Source: Chitinophaga japonensis (GTDB lineage Bacteria > Bacteroidota > Bacteroidia > Chitinophagales > Chitinophagaceae). Taken from it: a stretch of DNA of 64,000 bases. The notes under the pieces were generated by a model, which was not told the DNA's origin, searched no databases, and saw only the letters and a list, made by a program, of their open reading frames with translations. The DNA lies in the NCBI RefSeq assembly GCF_007830125.1, contig NZ_VLLG01000004.1:418386-482385 (forward strand), written 5' to 3'. This document shows positions 26,277-34,706 of this stretch, in pieces. Position 1 is the stretch's first letter. Every line of letters begins with the position of its first letter. Both the position numbers and the translations under genes were made by a program.

Positions 26277-27077
26277 ATGACTGCGGACCAGACGCTCCAA
26301 TACAAGAATCAATCCATCTTCCACGTCATCGGTTTAATACTGGTCATTGCTGTTAACGGTATGGCGGAGCTGCTGCCGATCAATGAGCAGCGTACCGGCG
26401 AAGTATCGGATAAGTATCCGAACCTGCTGGTGCCGGCCGGTTTCACTTTTTCCATCTGGGGCGTTATTTACCTGGCCCTGCTGGGCTTTACCGTGTACCA
26501 GTTATGGCTGGCATTCCGGGGAGATCATGCACAGGAGCTAACGGCGTTCATGACCCGGATCAGGCACTGGTGGCTGGTAAGCTGCCTGGCCAATGCCTGC
26601 TGGCTGTTTGCCTGGCACTATGAAATGCTGCCGCTCTCCCTGTTGCTGATGCTGGTGCTGCTGGTATCGCTTGTTTATATCCACCGCAATTTTTCCATCT
26701 GGGATAACGGGGCGCCGTGGAAGGAGAAGCTATACATACACTTTCCTTTCAGCCTGTACCTGGGATGGATCAGCTTTGCCGCCATCGCCAATATCACGGC
26801 GCTGATGGTATACTGGGGCTGGCATGGGCAAGGCATTTCACAGGTGGCCTGGGCCGTGCTGATGATCAGCCTTAGCACGGGGCTCTCCGCCTACATGGTG
26901 CTGCAGCACCAGAACATCACCTTTGCAATGGTGACTGTCTGGGCGCTGTACGGTATTATCCTTAAAAGAAGGCATGCCAACGTGATAGCGGAGCACCTGG
27001 TCATACAAACCTGCATCATCGCCATCGGGCTGATCGCCATTGCCATCTCCTGGAAATGGTACCGGCAGCGGGGGTGA
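26277..27077 (+). CDS. TspO-related tryptophan-rich membrane protein
   Basis: 266 residues from the ATG at 26277; an upstream start at 26223 adds an unlikely prefix. Seven or more hydrophobic segments. The segment LLVPAGFTFSIWGVIYLALL is typical of proteins annotated as tryptophan-rich sensory proteins, and the middle is rich in Trp (HWWLVSCLANACWLFAWHYEM). Function in Bacteroidota is not settled; TspO proteins bind tetrapyrroles and sterol-like ligands. Divergent from prfB. Confidence 0.7.
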   Translation: MTADQTLQYKNQSIFHVIGLILVIAVNGMAELLPINEQRTGEVSDKYPNLLVPAGFTFSIWGVIYLALLGFTVYQLWLAFRGDHAQELTAFMTRIRHWWLVSCLANACWLFAWHYEMLPLSLLLMLVLLVSLVYIHRNFSIWDNGAPWKEKLYIHFPFSLYLGWISFAAIANITALMVYWGWHGQGISQVAWAVLMISLSTGLSAYMVLQHQNITFAMVTVWALYGIILKRRHANVIAEHLVIQTCIIAIGLIAIAISWKWYRQRG

Positions 27078-27083
27078 ATAGTG

Positions 27084-27212
27084 AGAATGTAAAATGATAA
27101 ATGTAAAATTTCAAATGTAAAAGTTGGTGGAAGTATGCGATTCAAGCAATAATGCCTTATTAAAACATATCCACCAACTTTTACATTTGAAATTTTACAT
27201 TTGAAATTCTAT
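27084..27212. repeat. Long inverted repeat, TTTACATTTGAAATT family (copy 2)
   Basis: Arms about 27086-27124 and 27172-27210, continuing inward as AAGTTGGTGGA facing TCCACCAACTT. Starts a few bases after the stop at 27077. The right arm carries the TTTG that fits as the -33 element of the pgi promoter. Confidence 0.8.
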
Positions 27213-27227
27213 ATTCTTTTAATTTTG
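27200..27227 (+). promoter_or_regulatory. Candidate pgi promoter (TTTG / TAATTTTG)
   Basis: TTTG at 27200-27203, 16 bases, then TAATTTTG at 27220-27227, 22 bases before the ATG at 27250. The -33 part is contributed by the repeat arm. Confidence 0.45.
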
Positions 27228-27249
27228 GTCAGCATTAATACACTTAATT

Positions 27250-28902
27250 ATGTTTCCATCGAAGAATCCTACCACTACCCAAGCCTGGCAACAACTGCAG
27301 GAGCATGCTTCCAGGATGAAGCAGGTACACATGCGCGATCTTTTTGCCGGCGATGCGCAACGGTTTGACAAGCTCTCTCTCCGGTTTGAAGATATCCTGT
27401 TTGACTATTCCAAGAATCTGGTAACGGAAGAGACCCTGGGCCTGCTGCAGGAACTGGCGCGGGAGTGCCAGGCGGAAGCGGCCATCCGGGCCATGTTCGG
27501 CGCGGAAAAGATCAATGCCACGGAAAACCGCGCCGTGCTGCATACCGCATTGCGCAATACTTCCGGCAAACCGGTGCTGCTGGACGGGCAGGATGTAATG
27601 CAGGACGTGAACGCGGTACTGCAGAAGATGGAACGCTACTGCAAGAAGATACACAGCGGCGAACTGAAAGGCTATACGGGCAAGCCTATACGGTATATTG
27701 TGAACATCGGCATCGGCGGCTCCGACCTGGGCCCCGTGATGGTGACCGAAGCGCTGCGCCCCTACTGGATAAAGGATATGCAGCCCTACTTCGTGTCCAA
27801 CGTGGACGGCACCCATATTGCGGAAACCCTGAAAAAGGTAACGCCCGAGGAAACGCTGTTCCTGGTCGCCTCCAAGACCTTTACCACGCAGGAAACCATG
27901 ACCAATGCCAACACGGCGCGGCAGTGGTTCCTGGAGCAGGCGAAGGACGAAGCGCACATCGCCCTGCACTTTGCCGCGCTCTCCACCAACGAAAAAGCGG
28001 TGAAAGCCTTCGGCATTAACCCGGAGAACATGTTTGAATTCTGGGATTGGGTAGGCGGCCGTTATTCCCTGTGGTCCGCCATCGGGCTGAGCATCGCGCT
28101 GACCATCGGGTTTGATCATTTCAAAGCGCTGCTGGAAGGCGCGCACGCCGCAGACCGGCATTTTACAGAAACGCCTTTTGACAGGAATATTCCCGTGATC
28201 ATGGCGCTGATAGGCCTGTGGTACGGCAATTTCTTTGATGCGGCCACCGAAGCCATCCTGCCTTATGACCAGTACATGCACCGCTTTGCCGCCTATTTCC
28301 AGCAGGGCAACATGGAAAGCAACGGCAAGTATGTAGACCGCAACGGGCAGCCGGTGAGCTATAACACCGGTCCTATTGTATGGGGCGAGCCGGGCACCAA
28401 CGGGCAGCACGCTTTCTACCAACTGATACACCAGGGCACCCGGCTGATCCCCTGCGACTTTATTGCGCCGGCCATCAGCCACAATCCTATTGGCGATCAT
28501 CATGTAAAGCTGCTCTCCAATTTCTTTGCGCAAACGGAAGCGCTGATGAACGGCAAAACACCGGAAGAAGTGCGCGCCGAACTGGAAAAAGCGGGCATGA
28601 CGGGAGACGAGCTGGCCAAACTGCTGCCTTACAAGGTATTTACGGGCAACCGGCCCACCAACTCTTTCCTGGTAAAGGAGATCACCCCGCGTAGCCTGGG
28701 CTCACTGATCGCCCTATACGAACACAAAATATTCATACAGGGCGTGATCTGGAACATCTATACCTTTGACCAATGGGGCGTAGAGCTGGGCAAGCAACTG
28801 GCCAACAAGATACTGCCGGAACTGCAGGGCGATGAAAAGGTGAGCGCGCATGACGCCAGTACCAATGGATTGATCAATGCATGGAAAGCTATGAAGGTAT
28901 AA
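27250..28902 (+). CDS. pgi: Glucose-6-phosphate isomerase
   Basis: 550 residues, the size of the long bacterial/eukaryotic form. Interconverts glucose-6-phosphate and fructose-6-phosphate in glycolysis and gluconeogenesis. Signatures: NIGIGGSDLGPVMVTEAL, the sugar-phosphate segment VASKTFTTQETMTNA, the catalytic VGGRYSLWSAIGL, and the PGI signature 2 region GPIVWGEPGTNGQHAFYQL with its Glu and His, then KLLSNFFAQTEALM. Single gene flanked by inverted repeats on both sides. Confidence 0.97.
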   Translation: MFPSKNPTTTQAWQQLQEHASRMKQVHMRDLFAGDAQRFDKLSLRFEDILFDYSKNLVTEETLGLLQELARECQAEAAIRAMFGAEKINATENRAVLHTALRNTSGKPVLLDGQDVMQDVNAVLQKMERYCKKIHSGELKGYTGKPIRYIVNIGIGGSDLGPVMVTEALRPYWIKDMQPYFVSNVDGTHIAETLKKVTPEETLFLVASKTFTTQETMTNANTARQWFLEQAKDEAHIALHFAALSTNEKAVKAFGINPENMFEFWDWVGGRYSLWSAIGLSIALTIGFDHFKALLEGAHAADRHFTETPFDRNIPVIMALIGLWYGNFFDAATEAILPYDQYMHRFAAYFQQGNMESNGKYVDRNGQPVSYNTGPIVWGEPGTNGQHAFYQLIHQGTRLIPCDFIAPAISHNPIGDHHVKLLSNFFAQTEALMNGKTPEEVRAELEKAGMTGDELAKLLPYKVFTGNRPTNSFLVKEITPRSLGSLIALYEHKIFIQGVIWNIYTFDQWGVELGKQLANKILPELQGDEKVSAHDASTNGLINAWKAMKV

Positions 28903-28903
28903 A

Positions 28904-29033
28904 TACCAAATACCAAATACCAAAGACCAAATTCCAAAGAGCAGGCAGACCAGCAGGAATGTTAAAAGGTTTCCTTTAATCAAGCAATGGCCTACATTTT
29001 GGAATTTGGGATTTGGATTTTGGAATTTCAACC
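28904..29033. repeat. Long inverted repeat, GGAATTTGGGATTT family (copy 2)
   Basis: Left arm about 28904-28940 (ACCAAATACCAAA units) starts at the pgi stop; right arm about 28996-29029 (TTTTGGAATTTGGGATTTGG). Core of about 55 bases between. Confidence 0.75.
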
Positions 29034-29117
29034 CCACCAGCTATAATTTAACCGTTTACGTTGTAGGATGATCCTGGTGTAAGGAATAGTTTTATCCTTC
29101 ACCTAAAAAATCATGCG

Positions 29118-29363
29118 ATGCAAACGGAAAACAATGTACTTACACCGCTGAGCGCCGATGAGCTGCGGGCTGTTAACGGTGGTTTTTTCTGGGCGAACGA
29201 GGACGAGTTCCTTGATGCGCTTAAAGCAGTTAGTCCGGGCCTTTACACCATGGTAGTGGAGTTTCGTAACCTGGTAAAGAGCAAAATAGACGCCTTAAAC
29301 CCGGAGGCAAAGACTTTTGTAAGCGGGATGATAGAAAAAGTAAGGACGCTGACAGTATGCTGA
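29118..29363 (+). CDS. Double-glycine-leader peptide 1 (bacteriocin-like precursor)
   Basis: 81 residues. Residues 9-22 read TPLSADELRAVNGG, a classic double-glycine leader (LSxxELxxVxGG) as used by class II bacteriocins and other peptides exported by C39-peptidase ABC transporters. Predicted mature part: 59 residues starting FFWANEDEF and ending in a single Cys. It is helical in character. Paired with a paralogue 57 bases downstream. Whether it is a toxin or a signal cannot be told. Confidence 0.7.
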   Translation: MQTENNVLTPLSADELRAVNGGFFWANEDEFLDALKAVSPGLYTMVVEFRNLVKSKIDALNPEAKTFVSGMIEKVRTLTVC

Positions 29364-29420
29364 TGCTGTACTGGCCCATCTCTCACAGGACCATTTTTCC
29401 ACCACTAAACATGACACGCT

Positions 29421-29639
29421 ATGCAAAACGAAAAACCTGGTATGCTGGCGCCCCTGTCGGCTATCGAACTACGAACCGTTAACGGCGGCTTTTGCCTGGC
29501 GCCGCTCCCTGAAACCATGGCGACTATACGGGAAATTGTCGCGCAATACGAAGCCCTTTCGGACGAAGCGAAGGAATCGCTCAAAGCAAATTTTCCATTG
29601 TTATTTACCTTGCTTGGTGTTATGGCGCCATTCTGGTAA
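29421..29639 (+). CDS. Double-glycine-leader peptide 2 (bacteriocin-like precursor)
   Basis: 72 residues. The leader APLSAIELRTVNGG (10-23) matches that of peptide 1 position for position, but the predicted mature part (49 residues from FCLAPLPETM to GVMAPFW) is unlike it and ends in a hydrophobic segment. Conserved leader with divergent core is the pattern of exported peptide families. A strong terminator follows at 29662. No dedicated transporter or modifying enzyme is adjacent. Confidence 0.7.
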   Translation: MQNEKPGMLAPLSAIELRTVNGGFCLAPLPETMATIREIVAQYEALSDEAKESLKANFPLLFTLLGVMAPFW

Positions 29640-29661
29640 TTACGGCCCGGTAAATAAAAAA

Positions 29662-29681
29662 CCCCCGGAGAAATCCGGGGG
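29662..29681. terminator. Rho-independent terminator after the peptide pair
   Basis: Eight-base perfect stem CCCCCGGA with its complement around a GAAA tetraloop, preceded by an A-run; it sits between convergent genes and can act on the minus strand as well. Confidence 0.85.
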
Positions 29682-29708
29682 CCTATCTGAGAATAAAGTG
29701 TAAAAATC

Positions 29709-30158
29709 TTACCATTTGTCTACATCATCGGTGTGGGAGGCGGCGGCAGCAGCGGCAGGTGTGGTCACCGCAGCTTCTACTTCCGTTGTGTTTTCAACTT
29801 CAGCAGCAGCGTTATCCACTGATACTACTTCGGAGTCTTCATCTCCTTCTTCCCGCACGTAATCGTGGTTGTAAGCATCAAAGTCGAAATCGGGCATCAA
29901 CTCGGTTTTTACGTAGTTGATGGTCTCTGTTAATGCATTCAGGAATTTGTTAAAGTCCTCCTTGTACAGGAATACTTTATGCCTGTCATAACCGTTGTCA
30001 TTGAAACGCTTCTTGCTTTCTGTAATGGTCAGAAAGTAGTCGTTTCCCCGAGTGGTCTTTACATCAAAGAAGTAAGTTCTCCTTTTGCCCGCTTTCAATC
30101 GCTTGGAAAAGATGCTGTCGTTGTTTCTTTCCTGTTGATTGTTGTTTTCGTACGCCAC
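29709..30158 (-). CDS. PUR-domain nucleic-acid-binding protein (DUF3276)
   Basis: 149 residues. Residues 15-90 match the bacterial PUR-alpha-like DUF3276 domain: SKRLKAGKRRTYFFDVKTTRGNDYFLTITESKKR and HKVFLYKEDFNKF. The rest is an acidic and Ala/Thr-rich disordered tail. Homologues such as the Borrelia PUR protein bind RNA and DNA as regulators (family knowledge). A canonical promoter precedes it. Confidence 0.88.
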   Translation of the reverse strand: MAYENNNQQERNNDSIFSKRLKAGKRRTYFFDVKTTRGNDYFLTITESKKRFNDNGYDRHKVFLYKEDFNKFLNALTETINYVKTELMPDFDFDAYNHDYVREEGDEDSEVVSVDNAAAEVENTTEVEAAVTTPAAAAAASHTDDVDKW

Positions 30159-30215
30159 AGTTGATAGATTTAAGTGTTAACGAATCAATCCTGTTTGTCA
30201 ATATTCAATAAGGAA

Positions 30216-30245
30216 CAAATATACTATTGTTTTACAAATATCAAA
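30216..30245 (-). promoter_or_regulatory. Canonical Bacteroidota promoter for the PUR-domain gene
   Basis: On the minus strand TTTG (30245-30242), 18 bases, then a perfect TATATTTG (30223-30216), 57 bases before the ATG. Best promoter match in the window. Confidence 0.75.
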
Positions 30246-30323
30246 ATAATTTTAAATGATTTTATCAACGAGTGGAAAACTCCCTACACTAAAGGGTTAC
30301 AGGCATATGTAAAAAAATGATTT

Positions 30324-32120
30324 TTATTCAGTTACAGACTCCTCCTCGCCGGATTGCTGGCGGTTGTACAGTTCTGCGTAATAGCCGTTCAATGACATTA
30401 ATTCTTCATGCGTGCCGGTCTCCACGATCCTGCCGTCGTCCACCACGATCACTTTATCAAATTCAAAGAGGGCGAAGATCCGGTGGGTAATAATAATGGC
30501 CGTCTTGTCTTTCAGATAGGCGTACAGGTTGCCAATGATCTCTTTTTCGGTACGCGCGTCCACGGCAGAGAGGCAATCGTCGAACACCATAATATTAGGG
30601 TCCATGATCAGGGCGCGCGCAATGGAGATACGCTGCTTCTGCCCGCCGCTGAGGGTAACGCCCCGCTCCCCTATCATGGTGTCAAAGCCTTCCCTGAAAT
30701 TAAGGATATCCTTTTCCACGGAAGCCTGCCGGGCGGCCTGCTGCACAGCTTCCTGGCCGGCCGCGGGGGCGCCGAAGCGGATGTTGTTGGTGATATTGTC
30801 CGAGAACAGGAACACATCCTGCGGCACATAGCTGATCTGGCTGCGCAGGCTTTCCAGGCGCAGGTCCCGGATGTCGTGCCCGTCCAGCAATACCCTGCCC
30901 TGCTGCGGATCGTACATGCGCAGCAGCAGTTGCGCCAGGGTAGACTTGCCGGAGCCAGTACGGCCTATCACGGCGATCTTCTGTCCCGGTTGTATGTCCA
31001 GGTCAAAATCCCGGATGGCCTTGATGCCGGTATGCGGATAGGTAAAGGATACGTGCTCGAAGCGGACATGCCCCTTCAGGGTCACGTCCTTTGCGCCGGG
31101 GCGGTCTTTGATGTCCGGCTTTGTCTGCAGGAACTCGTTGATGCGTTGCTGGGAGGCGGCGGCCCGCTGTATCATGGAAGCCACCCAGCCGATGGAGAAG
31201 AAAGGGAAGATCAGCATGTTCACGTAGATCACGAACTCCGCCAGGTTGCCCACGGTAATATTGCCGCGTATCACCTGGATGCCGCCGATGAAAATGGTCA
31301 GTATCACGCTCAACCCGATCATTAATGACATGCTTGGCTGATACAGGGCGTCTGTTTTGGCCAGGCTCACGGAGCTTTTCCGGTACTCCCCGCTGGCCTG
31401 CTCAAAGTGCTGCGCGCTGGCGTCCTCCTGCACATATGATTTGATGACCCGTATGCCGGAATAGGATTCCTGCGCAATGGAGGTAAGGTTGGAGAGCTGC
31501 GCCTGTATGCGCTCGCTTTTGCGGTGAATGACCCGGTTCACAAAATAGATGGTAAGGGCCAGCACCGGCAGGGGCGACAGCGTGTAGAGCGTCAGCTCCA
31601 GGTTGACCTTCACCATCAGGTAGATGATCATGACCACCATAATAACGGTACGGGCGCTGTACATGATAGCCGGCCCTACGTACATGCGCACCCGTGATAC
31701 GTCTTCCGTAATGCGGCTCATGAGGTCGCCGGTACGGTGCATCTTGAAGAAGTTAAGGTCCAGCACCTGGTAATGCTGGTAAATATCGTTCTTGAGGTCA
31801 AATTCAATGTGGCGGCTCATCACGATGAGGGTTTGCCGCTGCAGGAACATAAAGAAACCGCTGAGCAGCGCAGACAGCAGGATGGTGATGCCATAAAAGG
31901 CCAGCACCCGGGAAAAGTCTGCACGGAAAAGGCCTTTGATGCCGGTATCGCTGATCATCCGGTAGCTGTCCAGGTTCTGAGACAGCAGGTCGAATATCTG
32001 GCGGACCATAACGGGCTGGAAGATGCTGAACACAATGGATATAGCCGTGAACAGCAGCCCCAGTGAAAAAAGCCATTTATATTTTACGAAGTATATGTTA
32101 AGCGCTGCTAAATGTTTCAT
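30324..32120 (-). CDS. ABC exporter, fused membrane and ATPase domains (MsbA-like)
   Basis: 598 residues. Six-helix membrane domain (about 15-310) with ARTVIMVVMIIYLMVK and a coupling helix, then an ATPase with Walker A GRTGSGKST, signature LSGGQKQR, Walker B IMVFDDCLSAVD and the switch His in ITHRI. Works as a homodimer or with a second half-transporter; the substrate is probably lipid or drug-like. It has no N-terminal C39 peptidase domain, so it is not an evident exporter for the nearby double-glycine peptides. Confidence 0.92.
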   Translation of the reverse strand: MKHLAALNIYFVKYKWLFSLGLLFTAISIVFSIFQPVMVRQIFDLLSQNLDSYRMISDTGIKGLFRADFSRVLAFYGITILLSALLSGFFMFLQRQTLIVMSRHIEFDLKNDIYQHYQVLDLNFFKMHRTGDLMSRITEDVSRVRMYVGPAIMYSARTVIMVVMIIYLMVKVNLELTLYTLSPLPVLALTIYFVNRVIHRKSERIQAQLSNLTSIAQESYSGIRVIKSYVQEDASAQHFEQASGEYRKSSVSLAKTDALYQPSMSLMIGLSVILTIFIGGIQVIRGNITVGNLAEFVIYVNMLIFPFFSIGWVASMIQRAAASQQRINEFLQTKPDIKDRPGAKDVTLKGHVRFEHVSFTYPHTGIKAIRDFDLDIQPGQKIAVIGRTGSGKSTLAQLLLRMYDPQQGRVLLDGHDIRDLRLESLRSQISYVPQDVFLFSDNITNNIRFGAPAAGQEAVQQAARQASVEKDILNFREGFDTMIGERGVTLSGGQKQRISIARALIMDPNIMVFDDCLSAVDARTEKEIIGNLYAYLKDKTAIIITHRIFALFEFDKVIVVDDGRIVETGTHEELMSLNGYYAELYNRQQSGEEESVTE

Positions 32121-32196
32121 AAAAAGGAGAAGGGAAAAAGAAGAAGGGAGAAGGAACAGACCCGCACCCTTTCTCCCTTTTTCCTTTTTCCCCTTT
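32121..32196. repeat. Long inverted repeat, AGGGAAAAAGG family (copy 1)
   Basis: Purine arm 32121-32155 and pyrimidine arm about 32168-32196 (CTTTCTCCCTTTTTCC). The core GGAACAGACCCG is shared with the copy at 41395 (GGAACATACCCG). Lies between the purC stop and the ABC gene start, both minus strand. Confidence 0.8.
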
Positions 32197-32201
32197 ACAA
32201 G

Positions 32202-33131
32202 TTATAAAGATCTAAGTGTTTCAATAATACGGGCCGCTGTTTCTTCGGGCTGCATGTCCTCCTTCACAAATGTGCGGCCGGTAATGCGCTCGAACAGCTC
32301 AATGTAGCGCTCGCTTACGCTATTCACGAACTCGTCGGTCATTTCCGGCACCTGCTGTCCTTCCTTGCCCTGGAAGCCGTTCTCCATCAGCCATTCGCGT
32401 ACAAATTCCTTGCTGAGCTGGCGCTGCTGGCGGCCGGCCTGCTGGTTCTCCTCGTAGCCATCCGCGTAGAAATAGCGGGAGGAGTCCGGCGTGTGCACTT
32501 CGTCGATCACGCAGATGGTGTCGCCGATCTTGCCGAATTCGTACTTGGTGTCCACCAGGATCAGCCCGCGCGCTGCGGCCAGCTCCTTACCGCGCTGGAA
32601 GAGGGCCAGCGCGTATTTTTCCAGTTGCGCGTAATCTGTTTCGCTTACCAGTCCCCGCGCGATGATCTGCTCACGGCTGATATCCTCGTCATGCCCTTCG
32701 TGCGCCTTGGTAGTAGGCGTAATAATGGGTGCAGGGAAGAAATCGTTCTCCTTCAGCCCTTCCGGCAGGGGCACGCCGCAGAGCTCGCGCTTGCCGCTCT
32801 TGTAGGTCCGCCAGGCATGGCCGGTCAGGTTGCCGCGCACGACCATTTCCACCGGGAATGTTTCGCATTTCAGGCCGATGGTAACGTTGGGCAGCGGTAC
32901 GGCTTTTACCCAGTTGGGCACAATATCCTTGGTAGCTTCCAGCATAATGGCGGCCACCTGGTTCAGCACCTGTCCCTTGTAGGGAATGGGCCGGGGCAGC
33001 ACCACGTCGAACGCGGAGATGCGGTCGCTTACCAACATCACCAGCAGGCGGTCATCAATCGTGTATACGTCACGTACTTTCCCTTTATAAAAAGCGGTTT
33101 GTCCTGGAAATTTGAAATCAGATGTCAACAT
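32202..33131 (-). CDS. purC: Phosphoribosylaminoimidazole-succinocarboxamide synthase
   Basis: SAICAR synthetase of purine biosynthesis; joins CAIR and aspartate using ATP. 309 residues, as in the longer PurC class. N-terminus YKGKVRDVYTIDDRLLVM binds nucleotide, followed by SDRISAFDVVLPRPIPYKG, MVVRGNLTGHAWRTYKSG, LILVDTKYEFGK and IDEVHTPDSSRYF, all family signatures. No other pur genes nearby. Confidence 0.97.
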   Translation of the reverse strand: MLTSDFKFPGQTAFYKGKVRDVYTIDDRLLVMLVSDRISAFDVVLPRPIPYKGQVLNQVAAIMLEATKDIVPNWVKAVPLPNVTIGLKCETFPVEMVVRGNLTGHAWRTYKSGKRELCGVPLPEGLKENDFFPAPIITPTTKAHEGHDEDISREQIIARGLVSETDYAQLEKYALALFQRGKELAAARGLILVDTKYEFGKIGDTICVIDEVHTPDSSRYFYADGYEENQQAGRQQRQLSKEFVREWLMENGFQGKEGQQVPEMTDEFVNSVSERYIELFERITGRTFVKEDMQPEETAARIIETLRSL

Positions 33132-33254
33132 CTGTCAGAAAAATTATAAATTAACTTGAAATGAATGGCTGATGCCTCTTTAAAATGAGCGACAAAAATA
33201 CTGTACCCTGCCCAACAAATTAAAATTAATAATTCACAATTGATCCAAAGTTTT

Positions 33255-33385
33255 GCGGCGCCCCCGCTCGTCTTTGCGGAGAGCCACCGCGCTGAAGCGG
33301 GTCGGACGCCGAAGCAATCTGCTGAACAGGCTGGAGATTGCTTCGGCCTCCCCGGCACATAATCCTTGCCTCATGCCTCGCATTG
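33255..33385. repeat. REP-like palindromic element in a divergent spacer
   Basis: A perfect 13-bp stem GCCGAAGCAATCT (33308-33320) with its complement at 33335-33347, followed by a degenerate CTCGCATTGAC tail. The motif AGATTGCTTCGGC followed by CTCGCAATGAC-like text occurs as a REP-type repeat in many bacteria (family knowledge). The element is GC-rich in an otherwise AT-rich 440-base spacer. Confidence 0.6.
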
Positions 33386-33571
33386 ACAACCTAGGGTAAC
33401 ATGACAATATTTTTTTACAAATTAAAGACTATATATGAAAAGGTATGATTTAAAACAAGTTATCGATTTTCTAACCCAAAAACATATTTCATAAATCAAT
33501 AAAAAATGAAAAAAAAGTATATAAATTATTGCTATTCATTAAAAAATCGTAATTTGAGACGTCAATCAGGT

Positions 33572-34675
33572 ATGAACCGGGCGCTATCAAGGACCATATT
33601 ATTATGTGCCGGTATTGTTACCGCAGGCTGCGCACAAGGCCAGACGGGTAACGGGGCGCATATGGACTTTGAAAAGTACGAGCCGGTATCAACGCTGAAA
33701 GTGCCGGAGCACCCGGTGAGCAGGGCTAAGTACCCGTTCATTGACGTGCATAACCACCAGTGGAACCTGGCCTCGCAGGACCTGGGCGCACTGGTAAAGG
33801 AGATGGACGCCCTGCACATGCAGGTGATGGTGAACCTGAGCGGCGGCAACGGCAGCCGGCTGAAAAGTATGACGGACAATATCAAGGCACATGCCCCGAA
33901 CCGATTCGTGGTGTTTGCCAATATTGATTTTGACGGCATCGGGCGGACGGGTTGGACGGAAAAGGCCGTACGGCAGTTGCAGGAGGATGTGCGGAACGGC
34001 GCGGCCGGTTTAAAGATCTTTAAGAACCTGGGACTGAGCGTGCAGGACAATACCGGCCGGCGGGTGCCTATTGACGATCCCCGGCTGGACGCCATCTGGG
34101 AGCAATGCGCGGTGCTGAAGATACCGGTGCTGATCCACGCGGCGGACCCGGCGCCTTTCTGGCAGCCGATGGACGAGCATAACGAGCGCTGGCTGGAGCT
34201 GGCTACCCATCCCCGCCGGCGCAGGGGAACTGACAACCCGGCGCCCTGGGAGCAGATCATTGAGGAACAGCACCGGATGTTCAAAAAACATCCGCGCACC
34301 ACCTTCATCAACGCGCATTTTGGCTGGTACGCCAATGACCTGGCCCAACTGTCGGCCCTGATGGAGGAGATACCGAACATGTACGTGGAATTTGGTGCGG
34401 TGATAGCGGAACTGGGCAGGCAGCCCAGGATGGCGCGGCAATTCTTTGAAAAATACCAGGATCGCATCCTGTTTGGCAAGGATTCCTGGGTGCCTTCGGA
34501 GTATGCCACCTATTTCCGCGTACTGGAAACGGCAGACGAGTACTTTCCATACCATAAAAAGTACCATGCCTTCTGGCGCCTGTATGGTTTGAACCTGCCG
34601 GACGAGATACTGAAGAAGATATATTATAAGAATGCGCTGAAGATCATACCGGGGATTGAGTGGACAATTAATTAA
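33572..34675 (+). CDS. Amidohydrolase-superfamily lipoprotein
   Basis: 367 residues from the ATG at 33572, which gives a lipoprotein signal (SRTILLCAGIVTAGC); an ATG 22 codons upstream is less likely. TIM-barrel amidohydrolase of the amidohydro-related (decarboxylase-like) group: FIDVHNHQW metal site, LKIFKNLGLSV, PVLIHAADPAPFW, TFINAHFGWYANDL and FGKDSWVP supply the usual His and Asp ligands. Substrate unknown. The surface or periplasmic location is inferred from the signal. Confidence 0.82.
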   Translation: MNRALSRTILLCAGIVTAGCAQGQTGNGAHMDFEKYEPVSTLKVPEHPVSRAKYPFIDVHNHQWNLASQDLGALVKEMDALHMQVMVNLSGGNGSRLKSMTDNIKAHAPNRFVVFANIDFDGIGRTGWTEKAVRQLQEDVRNGAAGLKIFKNLGLSVQDNTGRRVPIDDPRLDAIWEQCAVLKIPVLIHAADPAPFWQPMDEHNERWLELATHPRRRRGTDNPAPWEQIIEEQHRMFKKHPRTTFINAHFGWYANDLAQLSALMEEIPNMYVEFGAVIAELGRQPRMARQFFEKYQDRILFGKDSWVPSEYATYFRVLETADEYFPYHKKYHAFWRLYGLNLPDEILKKIYYKNALKIIPGIEWTIN

Positions 34676-34706
34676 GTATAAATATCCTTTAATAAAACAA
34701 CGACCT

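Noticed and set aside
30324..32120. ABC transporter as dedicated exporter of the double-glycine peptides
   Set aside because: It has no C39 peptidase domain, is on the opposite strand and is separated by a terminator and the PUR-domain gene.
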